Notes: generated from the sequence alone by a model not told the origin. DNA of 64,000 bases from Nocardia harenae NBRC 108248 (GCF_001612885.1 NZ_BDBH01000001.1:372001-436000), one strand, 5' to 3'. Positions 25,801 through 40,800 are shown, counted from the stretch's first letter. A program made the numbers and translations.

Positions 25801-28800
25801 CGAGGTAGGCGTCGAGCAACGAGGGGACGAAGTGCACGGTGGTCACCCCTTCGCGCTCGATGACGGCGCGGAGCAGCGCGGGGTCGCGGTGCGCGCCGGG
25901 TTCGGCGATCACCAGCCTGGCCCCGGTCTGCAGGGGCCAGAAGAGTTCCCAGGCGTGGATGTCGAAGGTGACAGGGGTCTTGTGCAGCACGACGTCGGAG
26001 CTGTCGTGCGGGTGCGCGGCCTGGGCCCAGCGCAGCTGGTTCACCAGCTGCCGGTGCGTCATGAGCACGCCCTTGGGGCGGCCGGTGGAGCCGGAGGTGT
26101 GCACCACCGAGGCCAGCGTGTCGGGGCGGTTGATGTACGCCCGCGCGATCCCCGGCCGCACCTCGGCGAAGTCGACCACCGCGGTGCCCGCGCCGGTGCG
26201 GAAATCCGACGAAGCGAGCACGAATTCCGGCTGCACCTGGGCGAGGACGGCGTCGAGCCGCTCGGCGGGGTCGTCCGGGTCGAGCGGGACGTAGGCGGCA
26301 CCGGTCCCCAGCACCGCGTAGATCGCGGTCACCAGGTCGAGTGAGCGCGGCAGCGCGACCGCGACCAGCCGCTCCGGGCCTGCGCCGAGCCGGGTGAGCG
26401 CGCCGGCGTAACCGGCGACACGCAGCCCGAATTCGGCGTAGGTCAGGGTCTCGTCGCCGAAGGTCACCGCGGGCGCGTCGGGGGTGCGCGCCACCTGGTC
26501 GCGGAAGAGCGAGACCAGGGTGTCGGTGCCGGGCGGCGGGGCGAGCGCGCCGTCGTTCAGCGCGTCCAGGACGGCGCGCTCCGGGCCGGGGAGCAGGTCG
26601 AGCGCGGCCAGCCTGCGGTCGGGGCCGAGCGAGAGGCGGTCGAGGACGACGCGCAGCCGCTGGGTGAGCACGGCGGCGACCGCGTCCTCCACGGTGTCGC
26701 GGCGGAAGAGCACCCGGATGCCGAGCTGCGCGCCCACGTCGACCAGCAGGGTGATCGGGTAGTGCGTGTAGGTGACGGAGTCCGTGCCGCCGAGTCCGGG
26801 TATCCCGGTGGCGTGCTCGGCGGCCGCGCGCAGCGCCTCGGTGTCCACCGGGTAGCTCTCGACCGCCACGAGGGTGTCGAAGAGCGGGTCGGCGGAGCCG
26901 GTGCGGTGCGCGGGGGCGCGCTGGATCTCGGCCAGGCCGAGGTGGTGGTGGTCGAGCAGCGCGGCCTGCTCGGACTGCAAGCGGGTGAGCAGGGTACGCA
27001 CGGTGCCCGGGCCACCGGTGTGCACCCGCACGGGCACGGTGGTGGCGAAGAGCCCGACCATCTCCTCGGCCCCGGCCAGCTCGGCGGAGCGGCCCGAGAC
27101 CACCGCGCCGAAGACCACGTCGGCACTGCCGACGGCGCCGCCGAGCACCAGCGCCCACGCGGCCTGCACCACGGTGGCGAGGGTGACGCCGGTGCCGGTG
27201 GCGAGCGCGCCGAGCGCGGCGGTCCTGGTGGCGTCGACCTCGACGACGGCGGTGCCGACCTCGTCGCGCTGCTCGGCAGGCACCGGCCCGGCGAAGGCGG
27301 CGAGCGCGGGGGCGAGCAGGGTCGGCTCGACGCCGTCGAGCGCGGCGGCCCACGCCGCGGTGGCGGCCTCGCGGTCGCGCTCCGCGAGGTACTGCACGTA
27401 GTCGCGGTACGGCCGCGGCGCGGGCAGCTCGGGCCCGCCCGCGTAGAGCACGAGCAGATCCCGGACCAGCAGCGGCATGGACCAGCCGTCGAGCAGCAGG
27501 TGGTGCAGGGTGAGCGTCAGGTGGGCGCGCCCGGATTCGGTGCGGTACACCGTCATCCGGAGCAGCGGGGCAACGCCCGGGTCCATGGGCTCGGCGCGCT
27601 CGGCGGCGCGCAGCGCGGGCAGGTCGGCGTCGGGCACCGGCTCGAAGTGCCGCCACGGCAGCGGGACCCGCTCGTAGACCAGCTGCACGGGGGTGCCGTC
27701 GGCGGTGTGCGCGAAGACGGTGCGCAGCACGGCGTGCCGGTCGAGCAGGGCCAGCCCGGCGGCGTAGAGGCGGTCCATGGCCACGTCGGCGGGGAGCTCG
27801 AGGGCGAACTGCATGACGTAGTAGTCGGGGCCGGGCTCGGCGCTGTGGACGAGCAGCCCGGCCTGCAGCGGGGTCACCGGGAGCACGTCGACCAGGCCGT
27901 CGCCCGCCGCGCGCCAGCCGTCGAGCTCGGGCTGCGTGACCGTGACCAGCGCGACGTCGGAGGGGGTGAGCCCGCCTGCGGCCGGGTGGTCGAGGTGCCC
28001 GGCCAGCGACTCCAGCGCGGCCAGCCAGTCCTCGGCGAGATCGCGGACATCGGCCTCGTCCAGGATGCCTGCCACGTAGCGGAAGGTGGCGGTGAGCCGG
28101 ATGCCGTCCAGGTCGTCGGCGACGGCGTCGATCTCGATCACGCCGGAGGCGGGCAGCTCGGGCGCGGGGTCCAGCTCGATCCGGCCGAACTCGCCGGTGG
28201 GCAGCCAGTCCATGGTGAGCGCGCCCGCGATGCCGCCCGCCCGGCCCAGGTAGTTGAAGGAGATCTGGCCGGGGTGCGCGGGCTCGGCGAGCTCGCCCGC
28301 GGGGTCGAGCCTGCGCAGCATGCCGAAGCCGATGCCGCGGTCCGGCACCGCGCGCAGGTTCTCCTTGACCGCGCGCACCGCCTCGGCGGCGGCCGCCCCG
28401 CCCTCGTAGTCGGGGCCGAGCGCGACGGCGCCCAGGTCCAGCGCGACCGGGTGCACGGTGGTGAACCAGCCGACGGTGCGGGCCAGGTCGGCGCCGGGCA
28501 CCACCTGCTCCTCGCGGCCGTGGCCCTCCAGCCGCACCACGGTGGTCGCGGCCTCGACGCCGCGCCGGGAGCGCCAGGCCCGCACCGCCATGGCCAGCGC
28601 GGTGAGCAGGGCGGTGTCCGGGCCGGTGTGGTAGAGCGCGGGCAGCCGGGTGAGCACCGCGGCGGCGATCGGGCCGGGCACCGGCACCTCGAAGCGGCCG
28701 GTGCCCGCGTGCGTGTCGCGGCGCGGGTCGAGCGCGCGCACGCCGAGCAGCGGGTCGGGGGTGGCCAGGATCGAGCGCCAGAGCGGGAGCTCGCCGGCGC

Positions 28801-31800
28801 GGCCGGGCGCGGCGGCGGCGAGGCCGTGCGCCCAGCGGCGCAGCGAGGTGCCGACCGGGGGCAGCTCCACCTCGATACCCGCGGAGATCTGCGCCCACGC
28901 GGTGACCAGGTCGGGCAGCAGCACCCGCCAGGAGACGCCGTCGATCACGTAGTGGTGCACGGCGAGCACCAGCGCGTCGCGGTCGTCGGGGCGGTGCAGC
29001 CAGACCCCGGCGAACATCCGGCCCGCGGCGGGGGCCAGCTCGGCGAGCGCGGTGTCGGCGGCGACGGTGGCGAAGCGGTTCAGCTCCACCTCGCCCGCCG
29101 CGGCGGGCACGTCGAGCCGGGTGACGGCGGCCTCGACGAGTTCGGCCGCGCCGGTGGCCCTGGTCTCGAACTCCCAGCCGCCCGGTGCCGGGCGCAGCCG
29201 GGCGCGCAGCGCGTCGTGCCGCTCCACCACCGCGGCGAGGGTGGCGACCAGCTCGCCGCGGTCGATGCCCGGCGGCAGCGCGAGCACCATGAACTGGCCG
29301 AAGCGGTCGACGATGCCGCCGCGGTCGAGGAAGTCGGCGAGCACCGGGAGCAGCGGCAGCGAGCCGATGCCGCCGCCGGAGAGCTCGGCAGGCGCGGTGC
29401 CCTGGTGCGCCGCGGTGCGGGCAATCCGGGCCAGCCCGGCCACGGTGCGCTGCTCGAAGACCTCGCGCGCGGTGATCACCAGCCCGGCCGCGCGGGCACC
29501 GCCGACCACCTGGATGGCCGAGATGCTGTCGCCGCCGAGCGCGAAGAAGGAGTCGTCGACGCCGATGTGCTCCAGCCCGAGCACCCGGCCGAAGATCTCG
29601 GCCAGCCGGGCCTGGGTGGCGTCGACCGGGGGCCGCGCGGTGCCGCCGGACGGGACGGGGGCGGGCAGCGCGGCCCGGTCCAGCTTGCCGCCCGGGGTGA
29701 GCGGAATGGCGTCGAGCACCACCAGCGCCGCAGGCACCAGGTGCGCGGGCAGCCGGTGCGTGACGAAGGCGTGCAGCTGCTCCACGCCGATCTCGCGGCC
29801 GTCGGCGGGCAGCACGTAGCCGACCAGCCCGACGGCGCCGCCGGGCAGCTGCCGCGGCTGCACCACCGCGAAGCCGACCGACTCGTGCGCGGTGAGCACG
29901 GCCTCCAGCTCGCCCGGCTCGATCCGCAGCCCGCGGATCTTCACCTGCAGGTCGTTGCGGCCGAGGAACTCCAGGTCGCCCGCGGCGGTGCGGCGCACCA
30001 GGTCGCCGGTTCGGTACATGCGCTGGCCGGGCAGCCACGGGCAGGCGACGAAGCGGGAGGCGGTGAGCCCGGGGCGGTTCCGGTAGCCCTCGGCGAGCGC
30101 GGCGCCCGCGATGTGCAGCTCGCCGACGGCGCCGGTCGGCACCGGGTGCAGCCGCCCGTCGAGCACCCACTCGGTGATCCCGGCGACGGTCTCGCCGAGC
30201 GTCACCGGCGCGCCCGGCTGCAACCGGGCGCTGTTGGTCATGATGGTGGCCTCGGTGGGGCCGTAGCCGTTGTGCACCTCGCGCACCCCCCCGTCCGGCA
30301 GCGCGATCGCCCAGCGGGCGGCGAGCTCCGGCGGGCTCGCCTCGCCCGCGGCGAGCAGCGAGACCAGGTCGGGCAGCGCGGCCGGGTCGAGGGTGGCGAG
30401 CACCGAGGGGGTCAGCACGGCGTGCGAGACCGCCTCGGTGCGCAGCAGCTCGGCCAGCTCGTCGCCGCTGGAGGCGCTGCGCGGGGCGATCACCAGGGTG
30501 GCGGCGGCGCCCGCGGCCAGCAGCAGCTCGAAGATCGAGGCGTCGAAGGAGGGCGAGGCGACGTGCAGCACCCGCGACTCGCCCGCGGCGCGCAGCGCGA
30601 CCCGCTGCGCCACCACCAGCCCGGCCAGCCCGAGGTGGTTCACCGCGACGCCCTTCGGCGCGCCGGTGGAGCCGGAGGTGTAGACCACGTAGGCGATATC
30701 GGCCGGGCTGAGCGGGGCCAGCCGGTCCCGGTCCGCGACCGGGGCGCTGCCGAACTCGTTGATCCAGCTGTCCGAGCCGCGGCCGTCCAGCGCCAGCCAG
30801 GGCAGGTCGGCGGGGAGCCGGTCGCGCACGGCGGCGAGGGTGAGCCCGAGCACCGCGCCGGAGTCGGTGACCATGTAGGCGACGCGCTCCGGCGGGTAGT
30901 CCGGGTCCACCGGGACGAAGGCGGCGCCGGTCTGCGCCACGGCCCAGATGGCGAGCACCGACTCCGGAGTGCGCGGCATGCCGATGGCGACCACGTCGCC
31001 GGGGCCGATGCCGCTGTCGATCAGGGCGCGGGCCAGCCGCGCGGAGCGGGTCTGCAGCTCGTCGTAGCTCCACGCCCGCTCGCCCGCGCGCACCGCGACG
31101 GTGGCGGGCGCCTGCGCGGCGGCGCCGGTGAACAGCTCGGAGAGGGTGAGCAGATCGGGCGCCGGCCTGCCGCCGAGCCGCGACGACCCGCCCAGCTCGG
31201 CCTCGGTGACCAGCGGCAGGTCGCCGACCGGGGTGCGCGGCGCGGCGGCGACCGCGGCGAGCAGCCGGACGAAGCGCCCGGCGAAGGCGCGCACGGTGGA
31301 CTCGGCGTAGCGGTCGAGCGCGTACCCGACCGAGCCGATCAGCGCGGCGTCCCGCTCCGGCCCGGCGGCGCCGATGGCGACGGAGAGGTCGAAGCGCTCG
31401 ACCCGGAGCTGCGGGTCGAGAACGGTCAGCTCCAGCCCGGGCAGCGCGAAGCCGGTGGCGGGCAGGTTCTGGTAGGCCAGCGCGACCTGGAAGAGCGGGC
31501 TGCGGTTCAGCGCGCGCTCCGGCTCCAGCGCCGCCACGACCTCCTCGAACGGCACGTCGGCGTGCGCGAAGGCGGCCAGGTCGGTCTCGCGCTGCCTGGC
31601 GAGCAGCTCGGCGAAGGGCTCGGCCGGGTCGATCCGGCTGCGCAGCACCAGGGTATTGACGAACATGCCGACCACGTCGTCCAGCTCGGCCACGCCGCGG
31701 CCCGCGACCGCGGTGCCGACGGCGATGTCGTCGCCGCCGCCGAGCCGGGCCAGCAGCACCGCGAGCACGGTGTGCACGGTCATGAAGAGCGAGGCGCCGG

Positions 31801-34800
31801 TGCTCCGCGCCAGCTCGTCCAGGGCGCGGTGCACCGCGGGGTCGACGGTGAAGGCGACCGAGCCGCCGCGCAGCGAGGGCTGCGCGGGGCGCGGGCGGTC
31901 GCCGGGCAGGGTGGACTCCGCGGGCAGCCCCTCCAGTGCGTTCCGCCAGTAGCGCAGCTGGGCGGCGCCGAGCGAGTCGGGGTCGTCCGGGTCGCCGACG
32001 GTGGCGCGCTGCCAGAGCGCGTAATCGGCGTACTGCACCGGCAGCGGCGCCCACTCGGGGGCGGCGCCGACGGCCCTGGCCCGGTAGGCGGCGACCAGGT
32101 CGTGGGTGAGCGGGCGGATCGACCAGCCGTCGGCGGCGATGTGGTGCAGCACCACGACCAGCACGTGCTCGTCGGCGCCGGGCTCCGGGTCGGTGACGGC
32201 GAGCAGCGCGACCCGCACCGGGACCTCGGCGGCCACGTCGAACGGGGTCGCGGCCAGCTCGGCGACCCGCTCGGTGACCTCGGCCGCGGCCACCGGCTCG
32301 ACCCCGAGCTCGATACCGCCGCCGGGCGGCAGGATGAGCTGCTCGGGGCCGGTGCCGCTGTCCGGGTAGCGGGTGCGGAGCGTTTCGTGCCGGGCGAGCA
32401 GGTCGCCGAGCGCGGCGCGCAGCGCGGCGGTGTCGAGCGCGCCGCGCAGCCGGACCGCGACCGGGATGTTGTAGGCGGTGGCGGCGGTGTCGAACTGGTT
32501 CAGGAACCACATCCGGCGCTGTGCCGGGGAGAGCGGCACGGCGGCCGGACGGGCAGCGGCGACCAGCGCGGGGGCGTCCTCGACCGGCGCGCCGGTGAGC
32601 CGGGCGGCCAGCGCCGAGACCACGGGCAGCTCGAAGACGAGCGCCACCGGGACCCGGCGCTCCAGCGCCGCGCCGATCCGGGCCGCGACCCGCATGGCGC
32701 CCAGCGAATTGCCGCCGAGCGCGAAGAAGTCGTCGTCCCGGCCGACGCCGGTGCGCGCCAGCACCTCCGCGTACGCGGCGGCCACCAGCTCCTCCACCGG
32801 GCCGCTCGGCGCGGTGAAGGCGCGCGCGGTGAACTCGGGGGCGGGCAGCGCGCGGCGGTCCAGCTTGCCGGAGCTGGTGAGCGGCATGGCTTCCAGCTCC
32901 ACCAGCGCGGTGGGCACCAGGTACCCGGGTAGCCGGGCGGCGAGCCCGCCGCGCAGGGCATCGCGGTCGAGCCGGGCGCCGTCGGCGGGCACCAGGTAGC
33001 CGACCAGGTGCTCGCCCTCGGCCACCGGCACCGGCACCACGACGGCCTGCGCGACCCCGGGCGCGGCGAGCAGCGCGGCCTCGATCTCGCCCAGCTCGAC
33101 CCGCTGGCCGCGGAACTTCACCTGGAAGTCGGCGCGGCCGCGGTACTCCAGCTCGCCGGACGCGGTGCGGCGCACCAGGTCACCGCTGCGGTACATGCGG
33201 GCGCCCGCCGGGCCGAAGGGGTCGGCCACGAAGCGCTCGGCGGTGCGGTCGGGGCGGCCGACGTAGCCGCGGGCCAGCTGGTCACCGGCCAGGTAGAGCT
33301 CGCCGACCACGCCGTCCGGCACCGGGTGCAGCCGCTCGTCCAGCAGGTACACCCGGCTGCCGCCCTGCGGCTCGCCGATGGCGACCGGAGCACCGGGGCG
33401 CGCGGTCCAGCCGGTGATGGAGACGGCGGCCTCGGTGGGGCCGTAGAGGTTGTGCAGCCGGGCCGGGGTGGCCGCGGCGAAGGCGGCGACGGTCTCCGGC
33501 GGCAGCGCCTCGCCGATCACGAAGAGCTCGCGCAGGCTCGCCAGGTCGGCGCTGTCCCGGCCCGCCGCCGCGACCAGCGCGGTGAGCACGGACGGGACGA
33601 AGTCGGTGACGGTGATGCCGCGCGCGGCGATGGTGTCCAGCAGGTACCGCGGATCGCGGTGGCCGTCGGGGGTGGCGAGCACCAGCCTGGCGCCCGCGCG
33701 CAGCGGCAGCAGCCAGCCCCAGAGCGAGACGTCGAAGGTGGTGGCGGTCTTCTGCAGGTAGCGGTCGCCCGGCTCCAGCGGGTAGCGCGCCAGCATCCAG
33801 CTGATCTGCTGGTGGATGGCGCGCTGCGGCACCGCGACGCCCTTGGGCTGCCCGGTCGAGCCGGAGGTGAAGAGCACGTAGGCGGGGTGCTCGGGGTGCA
33901 GCGGGGCGCGGCGCTCGTGGGCGGCGAGCGGCTCGGCGGCGAAGCCGGTGGCGTCCAGGCTGTCCAGCTCCAGCACCGGCAGCCAGGCGGGGGCGGGCAC
34001 CCGGTCGGCGGCGGTGGTGAGCAGGCAGACCGGTGCCGCGATATCGAGCACGGTGCCGATTCGCTCGGCCGGGTGCTCGGGGTCGAGCGGCAGGTAGGCG
34101 GCGCCCGCGGTGAGCACCGCGTAGATGGCGATCACCAGCTCCGGGGAGCGGCGGATGGAGAGCGCGACAACGGTTTCCGGTCCCGCGCCGCGCGCGATGA
34201 GCAGCCGGGCGAGCCGGTTCACGGCGGCGTCGAACTCGGCGTAGGTGAGGATGCGGCCCTCGTACTCCACCGCGACCTGCGCCGGGAGCGTGCGCGCCGC
34301 CCGCCGGTACCCGTCGAGCAGCTCCTCGGCCTGGACCTGGAAGGCCGGGCCGGACCACACCGCGGCTTCCCGCTCGGCGGCGGTGAGCAGCGCGGCGTCG
34401 CCGACCGGAACGGAGGGCCGGGTGACCAGCTCGTCCAGCAGGCGGAGCAGCCGGTCGGCGAAGCCGGCGACGGTCTCCGGCTCGAAGAGATCGGTGGCGT
34501 AGGCGAATTCGGCCGCGGCGGCGCCCCCGCGCGGCGGGGTGACGGTGAGCTGCAGGTCGAAGCGGGCGCGGGCGCCCTCGACCTCGAGCCCGGCCACGGA
34601 CAGGCCGGGCAGCTCGAGCGCGACCGGGTCGAGGTTCTGGAAGAAGAGCGCGACGGTGAAGAGCGGGTGGTGCGCGGCGCTGCGCTCGGGGTCGAGCACC
34701 TCCACCAGCCGCTCGAAGGGCAGTTCGGCATTGGCGAAGGCGCCGAGGTCGGTCTCCCTGACCCGGGCGAGCAGCTCGGTGAAGGGCTCGGCGGGGTCGA

Positions 34801-37800
34801 TCCGGGTGCGCAGCACCAGGGTGTTGACGAACATGCCGACCAGGTCGTCCAGCACCGCCTCGCCGCGCCCGGCGACCGGGGTGCCGACGGTGATGTCGCC
34901 GGTGCCGGTGAGCCGGGCCAGCAGCACCGCGAAGGCGGCGTGCGTGACCATGAAGGCCGAGGCGCCGTTGCGGCGGGCGAGCTCCTCGACGGCGGCGTAG
35001 GTCTCGGCGGGGATGGTGAAGGGGTGCCTGGCGCCGCGGCCGGAGGCGACGGCGGGGCGCGGGTGGTCGGCGGGCAGGTCGAGGCGCGCGGGGATGCCGT
35101 CGAGCGTGGCCTGCCAGTAGCGGAGCTGGGTGGCGGCCATGGACTCGGGGTCGTCCTCGGCGCCGAGCAGTTCGCGCTGCCAGAGGGTGTAGTCGGCGTA
35201 CTGGACCGGGAGCGGGGGCAAGGCGGGCTCGCGGCCTTCGGCGCGGGCCAGGTAGGCGGTGCTGAGGTCGCGCACCAGCGGGGCCACCGAGGCCCCGTCG
35301 GCGGCGATGTGGTGCAGCACCAGCGCGAAGACGTACTCGCGCGGGCCCAGCTCGTAGAGCGCGGCGCGCACCGGCGGCCGCTCGGTGACGTCGATGCCGA
35401 CATTGGCGAAGTCGGCGAGCTTGGCGGGGAGCGTGGCCGGGTCGGCCGGGCGCGGGTCCAGGTCGGGCAGCACCCCGGCGACCGGGAGCACCACCTGGTG
35501 CGCGGCGCCGTCCACCGCCGGGTAGACGGTGCGCAGCGCCTCGTGCCGCGCCAGCACGTCGGCGACGGCGGCCCGGACGGCGGCGACGTCGACCGCGCCG
35601 GTGAGGCGCAGCGCCACCGGGATGGTGTCGGTGGGCGAGGTGGTGTCGAACTGGTTGAGGAACCACATGCGCTGCTGCGCCGGGGAGAGCGGCAGCCGCT
35701 CCGGGCGCGGCACCGGGGTGAGCGCGGGGCGCGCGCCGGAGCCCTGGATCTCGGCGAGCCGCGCGGCCAGCGCCGCCACCGTGGGGGCCTCGAAGACCAG
35801 CCGGGCCTGCACGGTGGTGTCCAGCCGGGCGCCGAGCCGGGCGGCCAGCCTGGTGGCGCTGAGCGAATTGCCGCCGAGCGCGAAGAAGTCGTCGTCGGCG
35901 CCCGCGCGCTCGGCGCCGAGCAGCTCCACGAAGACCCGGGCGACCAGCGCCTCCAGCCGGGTGGCGGGCGCACGGTAGGCGGCGCCGCGCAGGACGGGGG
36001 CCGGGAGCGCGGCCCGGTCCAGCTTGCCGGTGGGGGCCAGCGGCACCTCGTCCAGCAGCGTGATGGCGGCGGGCACCATGTAGCCGGGCAGGCTCCGCTC
36101 GGCCAGCGCGAAGAGCTCGCTCGGCTCCGGCGCGCGGCCGGGGTGCGGCCGCACGTAGGCGGCGAGGATGGTCCCGCCGCCGGGCCGGTCGATGCCGAGC
36201 GTCGCGACGAAGTCGACGTCGGCGTGGCTCGCCAGCACGGCGTCGATCTCGCCGAGCTCGATCCGCCTGCCCCTGATCTTGACCTGGGTGTCGGTGCGGC
36301 CGACGAACTCCAGATCGCCGGACCTGGTCCAGCGCACCAGATCCCCGGTGCGGTAGAGCCGGGAGCCGTCCGCGGCGAACGGGTCGGCGACGAAGCGGTC
36401 CGCGGTGAGCCCGGGCCGGGCCAGGTAGCCGCGGGCCAGCTGCGCGCCGGTCAGGTACAGCTCGCCGACCACCCGGTCCGGCACCGGGCGCAGCCGCCGG
36501 TCCAGCACGTACACCCCGTTGCCCGGGATGGCGGTGCCGACGGTCGGCACCAGCCTGCCGCTGAGCTGCTCGGTGACGGTGGTGGCGACGGTGGCCTCGG
36601 TGGGGCCGTAGGCGTTGTAGAACTCGCGGATCCGGTCGCCGCCGATCGGCAGCACCCAGCGCCGCACCAGGTCGGCCTTGAGCACCTCGCCGCCGGTGAG
36701 GATAACCCGCAGGTCGTCGAGGCCGTCCGGCTCCATGGCGGCGAGCGCGGTGGGGGTGAAGACGGCGTGCGTCACCCGCTCCCGGCGCAGCAGCGCCGCC
36801 AGGTCGGCGCCGCCGTAGACGGTCGGCGGCACCACGACGGCGGTCGCCGAGCCCGACAGCGTGATCAGCAGCTCCAGGAAGGAGGCGTCGAACGACGGCG
36901 AGGCGAAGTGCAGTACCCGGGAATCCGGGGTGACGCCGTACTTCTCACGCTGGTGCGCGCCGAGCCGGGCGAACCCGGCGTGCGTCACCACGACGCCCTT
37001 GGGCACCCCGGTCGAGCCGGAGGTGTAGATGACGTAGGCCGGGTGCCTGGGCTCCAGCGGCCTGCGCCGGTCGGTCTGCTCGACCGCGCCCGCCGGGTAG
37101 GCGGCGTAGGCCGTGTTCTCGCTGTCCAGCAGCAGCCACTCGGCGGCGCCGGGCAGCCGGTCGCGCACCCCGGCGACGGTGAGCCCGAGCAGCACCCCGG
37201 AGTCGCCGATCATGTGCGCCACCCGCTCGGCCGGGTGGTCCGGGTCGATCGGCAGGTAGGCGGCGCCCGCCTTGGCGATGGCCCAGACCGCGAGCACCGA
37301 CTCCGGCGAGCGCGGCATGGCCACCGCGACGATGTCCTCCGGCCCGACGCCGCGCGCGATGAGCGCGCGCGCCACCCGGTTCGAGCGCTCGTCCAGCTCG
37401 GCGTAGGTGAGCTCGACCGCGCCGCCGTCGGGGTCGGGGTAGCGCACGGCGGCGCCGACCGGCGCGCTCCAGACCGCGGCGGTCATGAGCTCGGGCAGCG
37501 TGGCGGCGGCGACCGGGGCCGCGGCCAGCTGGGTGCGGGCGTGCGCGCGCTCGCGCTCGGCGGCGTCGAGGAGGTCGATGGCGCCGACCGCGATCTCCGG
37601 GTCGTCGGCGACGGCGGCGAGCACCCGGGCGAAGCGGCGCGCGAAGGACTGCGCGGCGACCTCGTCGAAGACATCGGCGGCGACGGTGAAGAGCGCGACC
37701 AGCTCGCCGGCGCGGCCGTCCACCCGCGGCCGCGGCTCCACCACGACCTGCAGGTCGAACTTGGCGGTGACGGCGCCGGGGTCGAGCGCGCTCACCCGCA

Positions 37801-40800
37801 GCCCGGGCAGCTCCAGCGCGGGCGGCTCCACGTTCTGGAACGCGAGCATGACCTGGAACAGCGGGTGGTGCGGGCCGACGTGCCCGGCCACCGCGTGCTC
37901 CACGACCTGCTCGAACGGCACCTCGGCGTGCGCGAACGCGGTCAGGTCGGTCTCCCGGACCCGGTCGAGCAGCTCGGTGAAGCTCTCCTCCGGGTCGAGC
38001 ACGGTGCGCAGCGTGAGCGAGTTGACGAACATGCCGACCAGGTCGTCCAGCGCCCGGTCGCCGCGCCCGGCGTACGGGGTGCCGATGGCCAGGTCGTTGC
38101 TGTCGGCGAAGCGGGCGAGCAGCACCGCGAGCGCGGCGTGCACGGCCATGAAGACGGTGGCGTTGCGGCCGCGGGTGAACCGGATCAGCGCCTCGTGCAC
38201 CTCGGCCGGGATCACCACCCGCGCGGTGAGCCCGCGCATGGTCGGGATGGCCGGGCGCGGGCGGTCCCACGGCAGCTCCAGCACGGCGGGGAGCCCGGCG
38301 AGCTGCTCCTTCCAGTACGCCAGCTGGCGGTTAGCGAGCGAGCCGGGGTCGTCGGCCGAGCCGACCACCTCGCGCTGCCGGATGGCGTAGTCGGCGTAGC
38401 GCACCGCGAGCGGCGCGAAGGCGGGGCGCGCACCGGCGGCGCGGGCGGCGTAGGCGGTCACCAGGTCGCGGGCGAGCACCGCCACCGAGGCGCCGTCGAC
38501 GCAGATGTGGTGCAGCACCAGGACCAGCAGGTGCTCGGTGGGGCCGGTCTGCACCAGCACGGCCCGCACCGGGACGTGCTCGGCGACGTCGAACGGGTTG
38601 CCCATGAGCTCGGCCACCAGCCGCCCCGGATCGGCGGCGCGGCGGACCGGCAGCCCCTCCGGCATGGTCTCCTCGACCGTCCGCACCTCCTGGTACGGCT
38701 CGCCGTCCGGGCCGAGCGGGTAGCGGGTGCGCAGCGGCTCGTGCCGGTCGAGCACGTCGGCGACGGCGGTGCGCAGCGCGGGGGCATCGAGCTCGCCGGT
38801 GAGCCGGATGGCGAGCGGGATGTTGTAGACCAGCGACTCCGGGTCCAGCCGGTTCAGCACCCACATGCGGTGCTGGGCGGGGGCCAGCGGCACCCGCTCC
38901 GGCCTGCGCACCGGCACCAGCGGCGGCCGCTCGGCGCGGCCGTCCGCGGCGGCGCTCGCCACCACCCGGGCGGCCAGCGCGGCGACGGTGGGGGCGTCGA
39001 AGAGGTCGCGCACCGAGACCGCGGCGTCCAGCGCCTCGTTCACCCGCGCCACCGCGCGGGTGGCGAGCAGCGAGTTACCGCCGAGCGCGAAGAAGTCGTC
39101 GTCCCGGCCCACCTCGGTGGCGCCGAGCAGCCCGGCGAAGACGTCGGCGACGCCCTGCTCGATCGGGCCTGCCGGGGCCTGCGCCTGCGCGGCGCCGATC
39201 ACCTCGGGGCTCGGCAGCGCGGCGCGGTCCAGCTTGCCGTTGCGGGTGAGCGGGAGCGCGGTGAGCACGGTGATCACATCGGGCACCATGTGCGCGGGCA
39301 GCACCGCGGCCAGCTCGGCGCGGAGCACGCCCGGGTCCGGCCCGGCGCCGGTGAAGGCGTCCCAGACCTGGCCGGGCACCACGTACCCGACCAGCCGCTC
39401 GCCGCTGTGCTCGTCGGCGCGGACCAGCACCGCCGCCTCGGCGACGCCGTCCAGCCCGAGCAGCGCGGCCTCCACCTCGCCCGGCTCGATCCGGAAGCCG
39501 CGCACCTGCACCTGCTGGTCGGCGCGGCCCAGGTACTCCAGCGCCATGCCCGCGCCGAACCCGGCCCAGCGGCCGAGGTCGCCGCTGCGGTACATGCGGG
39601 CGCCGGGCGGGCCGAAGGGGTCGGCCACGAAGCGCGCCGCGGTGCGCCCCGGCTGCCCGGCGTAGCCGCGGGCCAGCTGCCCGCCGCTCACGTGCAGCTC
39701 GCCGATCACCCCGACCGGCGCCGGGTGCAGCCGGTCGTCCAGCACGTACGCCCGGACGCCGGGCAGCGCGCGGCCGATCACCCCGACCGCCTCCGCGGCC
39801 AGCCGCTCGTCCAGCACCTGGAAGGTGACGTGCACCGTGGTCTCGGTGATGCCGTACATGTTCACCAGCCACGGGGCGTCCCGCGGGTACCGCTCGTACC
39901 AGGCGCGCAGCCCGCGCAGGTCGAGCGCCTCGCCGCCGAGGACCACGTAGCGCAGCGCCAGCGGGTCGGCGCCGCCCGCCACCGCGGCCCGGTCCGCCTC
40001 GGCCAGCTGCCGGAAGGCCGACGGGGTCTGGTTCAGCACGGTGACCCGCTCGCGGACGAGCAGCGCGCGGAACGCCTCCGGCGAGCGCGCGGTGAGCTGG
40101 TCGACCAGGACCACGGTGCCGCCGGTGGCGAAAGCGCACCACAGCTCCCAGACCGAGAAGTCGAAGGCGAAGGAGTGGAAGAGGGTCCAGGCGTCGTCGG
40201 CGTCGAAGTCGAAGATGAGCTGGGTGTTGGCGAAGAGCTCGAGCACGTTGCGGTGCGTCACCCGGACGCCCTTCGGCGTCCCGGTGGAACCGGAGGTGTA
40301 GATGATGTAGGCCAGATTGTCCGGGCGCAGCTCGCCGCGGCGCGCGGCGGCCAGCCGCCGCTGCGGGGCGTACACCTGGGTGACGTGCTCGTCCGGCTCG
40401 GCGCCGGTGCCGAGCTCGGCCAGCGTCACCACCGGGATGTCGGTGGGCGGGAGCAGCTCGCGCTCGGCGCCGGTGGTGAGCACCGCGACCGGGGCGGCGT
40501 CGGCGAGCAGGAAGCGCAGCCGCTGCGCCGGGTAGCCGGTGTCCAGCGGCAGGTAGGCGGCTCCGGACATGAGCACCGCGAGCAGCGCCACCGGCAGCTC
40601 CTCGGTGCGGCCCGCGGCCACCGCGACCACGGTCTCCGGGGCGGCGCCGAGCTCGATGAGCGCCCGCGCGGCCTGCTCGGCGCGGGCCCAGAGCGTGCCG
40701 TAGTCGAGCTCGGTGCCGAGCTCGCCGGTGCCGCGCACCGCCACCGAGTACGGCCTGGCCTGGGCGCGCGCCGCGACCAGGTCGACCAGGGTGAGCTCGG

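Noticed and set aside
24792..32510. A minus-strand frame of about 2,570 codons overlapping NRPS1 in another frame
   Set aside because: The NRPS1 frame carries all catalytic motifs. The alternative frame is an Arg/Ala/Pro-rich shadow.
26762..32932. A plus-strand open frame of about 2,050 codons opposite NRPS1
   Set aside because: Antisense shadow of modules 5-6; Gly/Val/Glu/Arg-rich without motifs.
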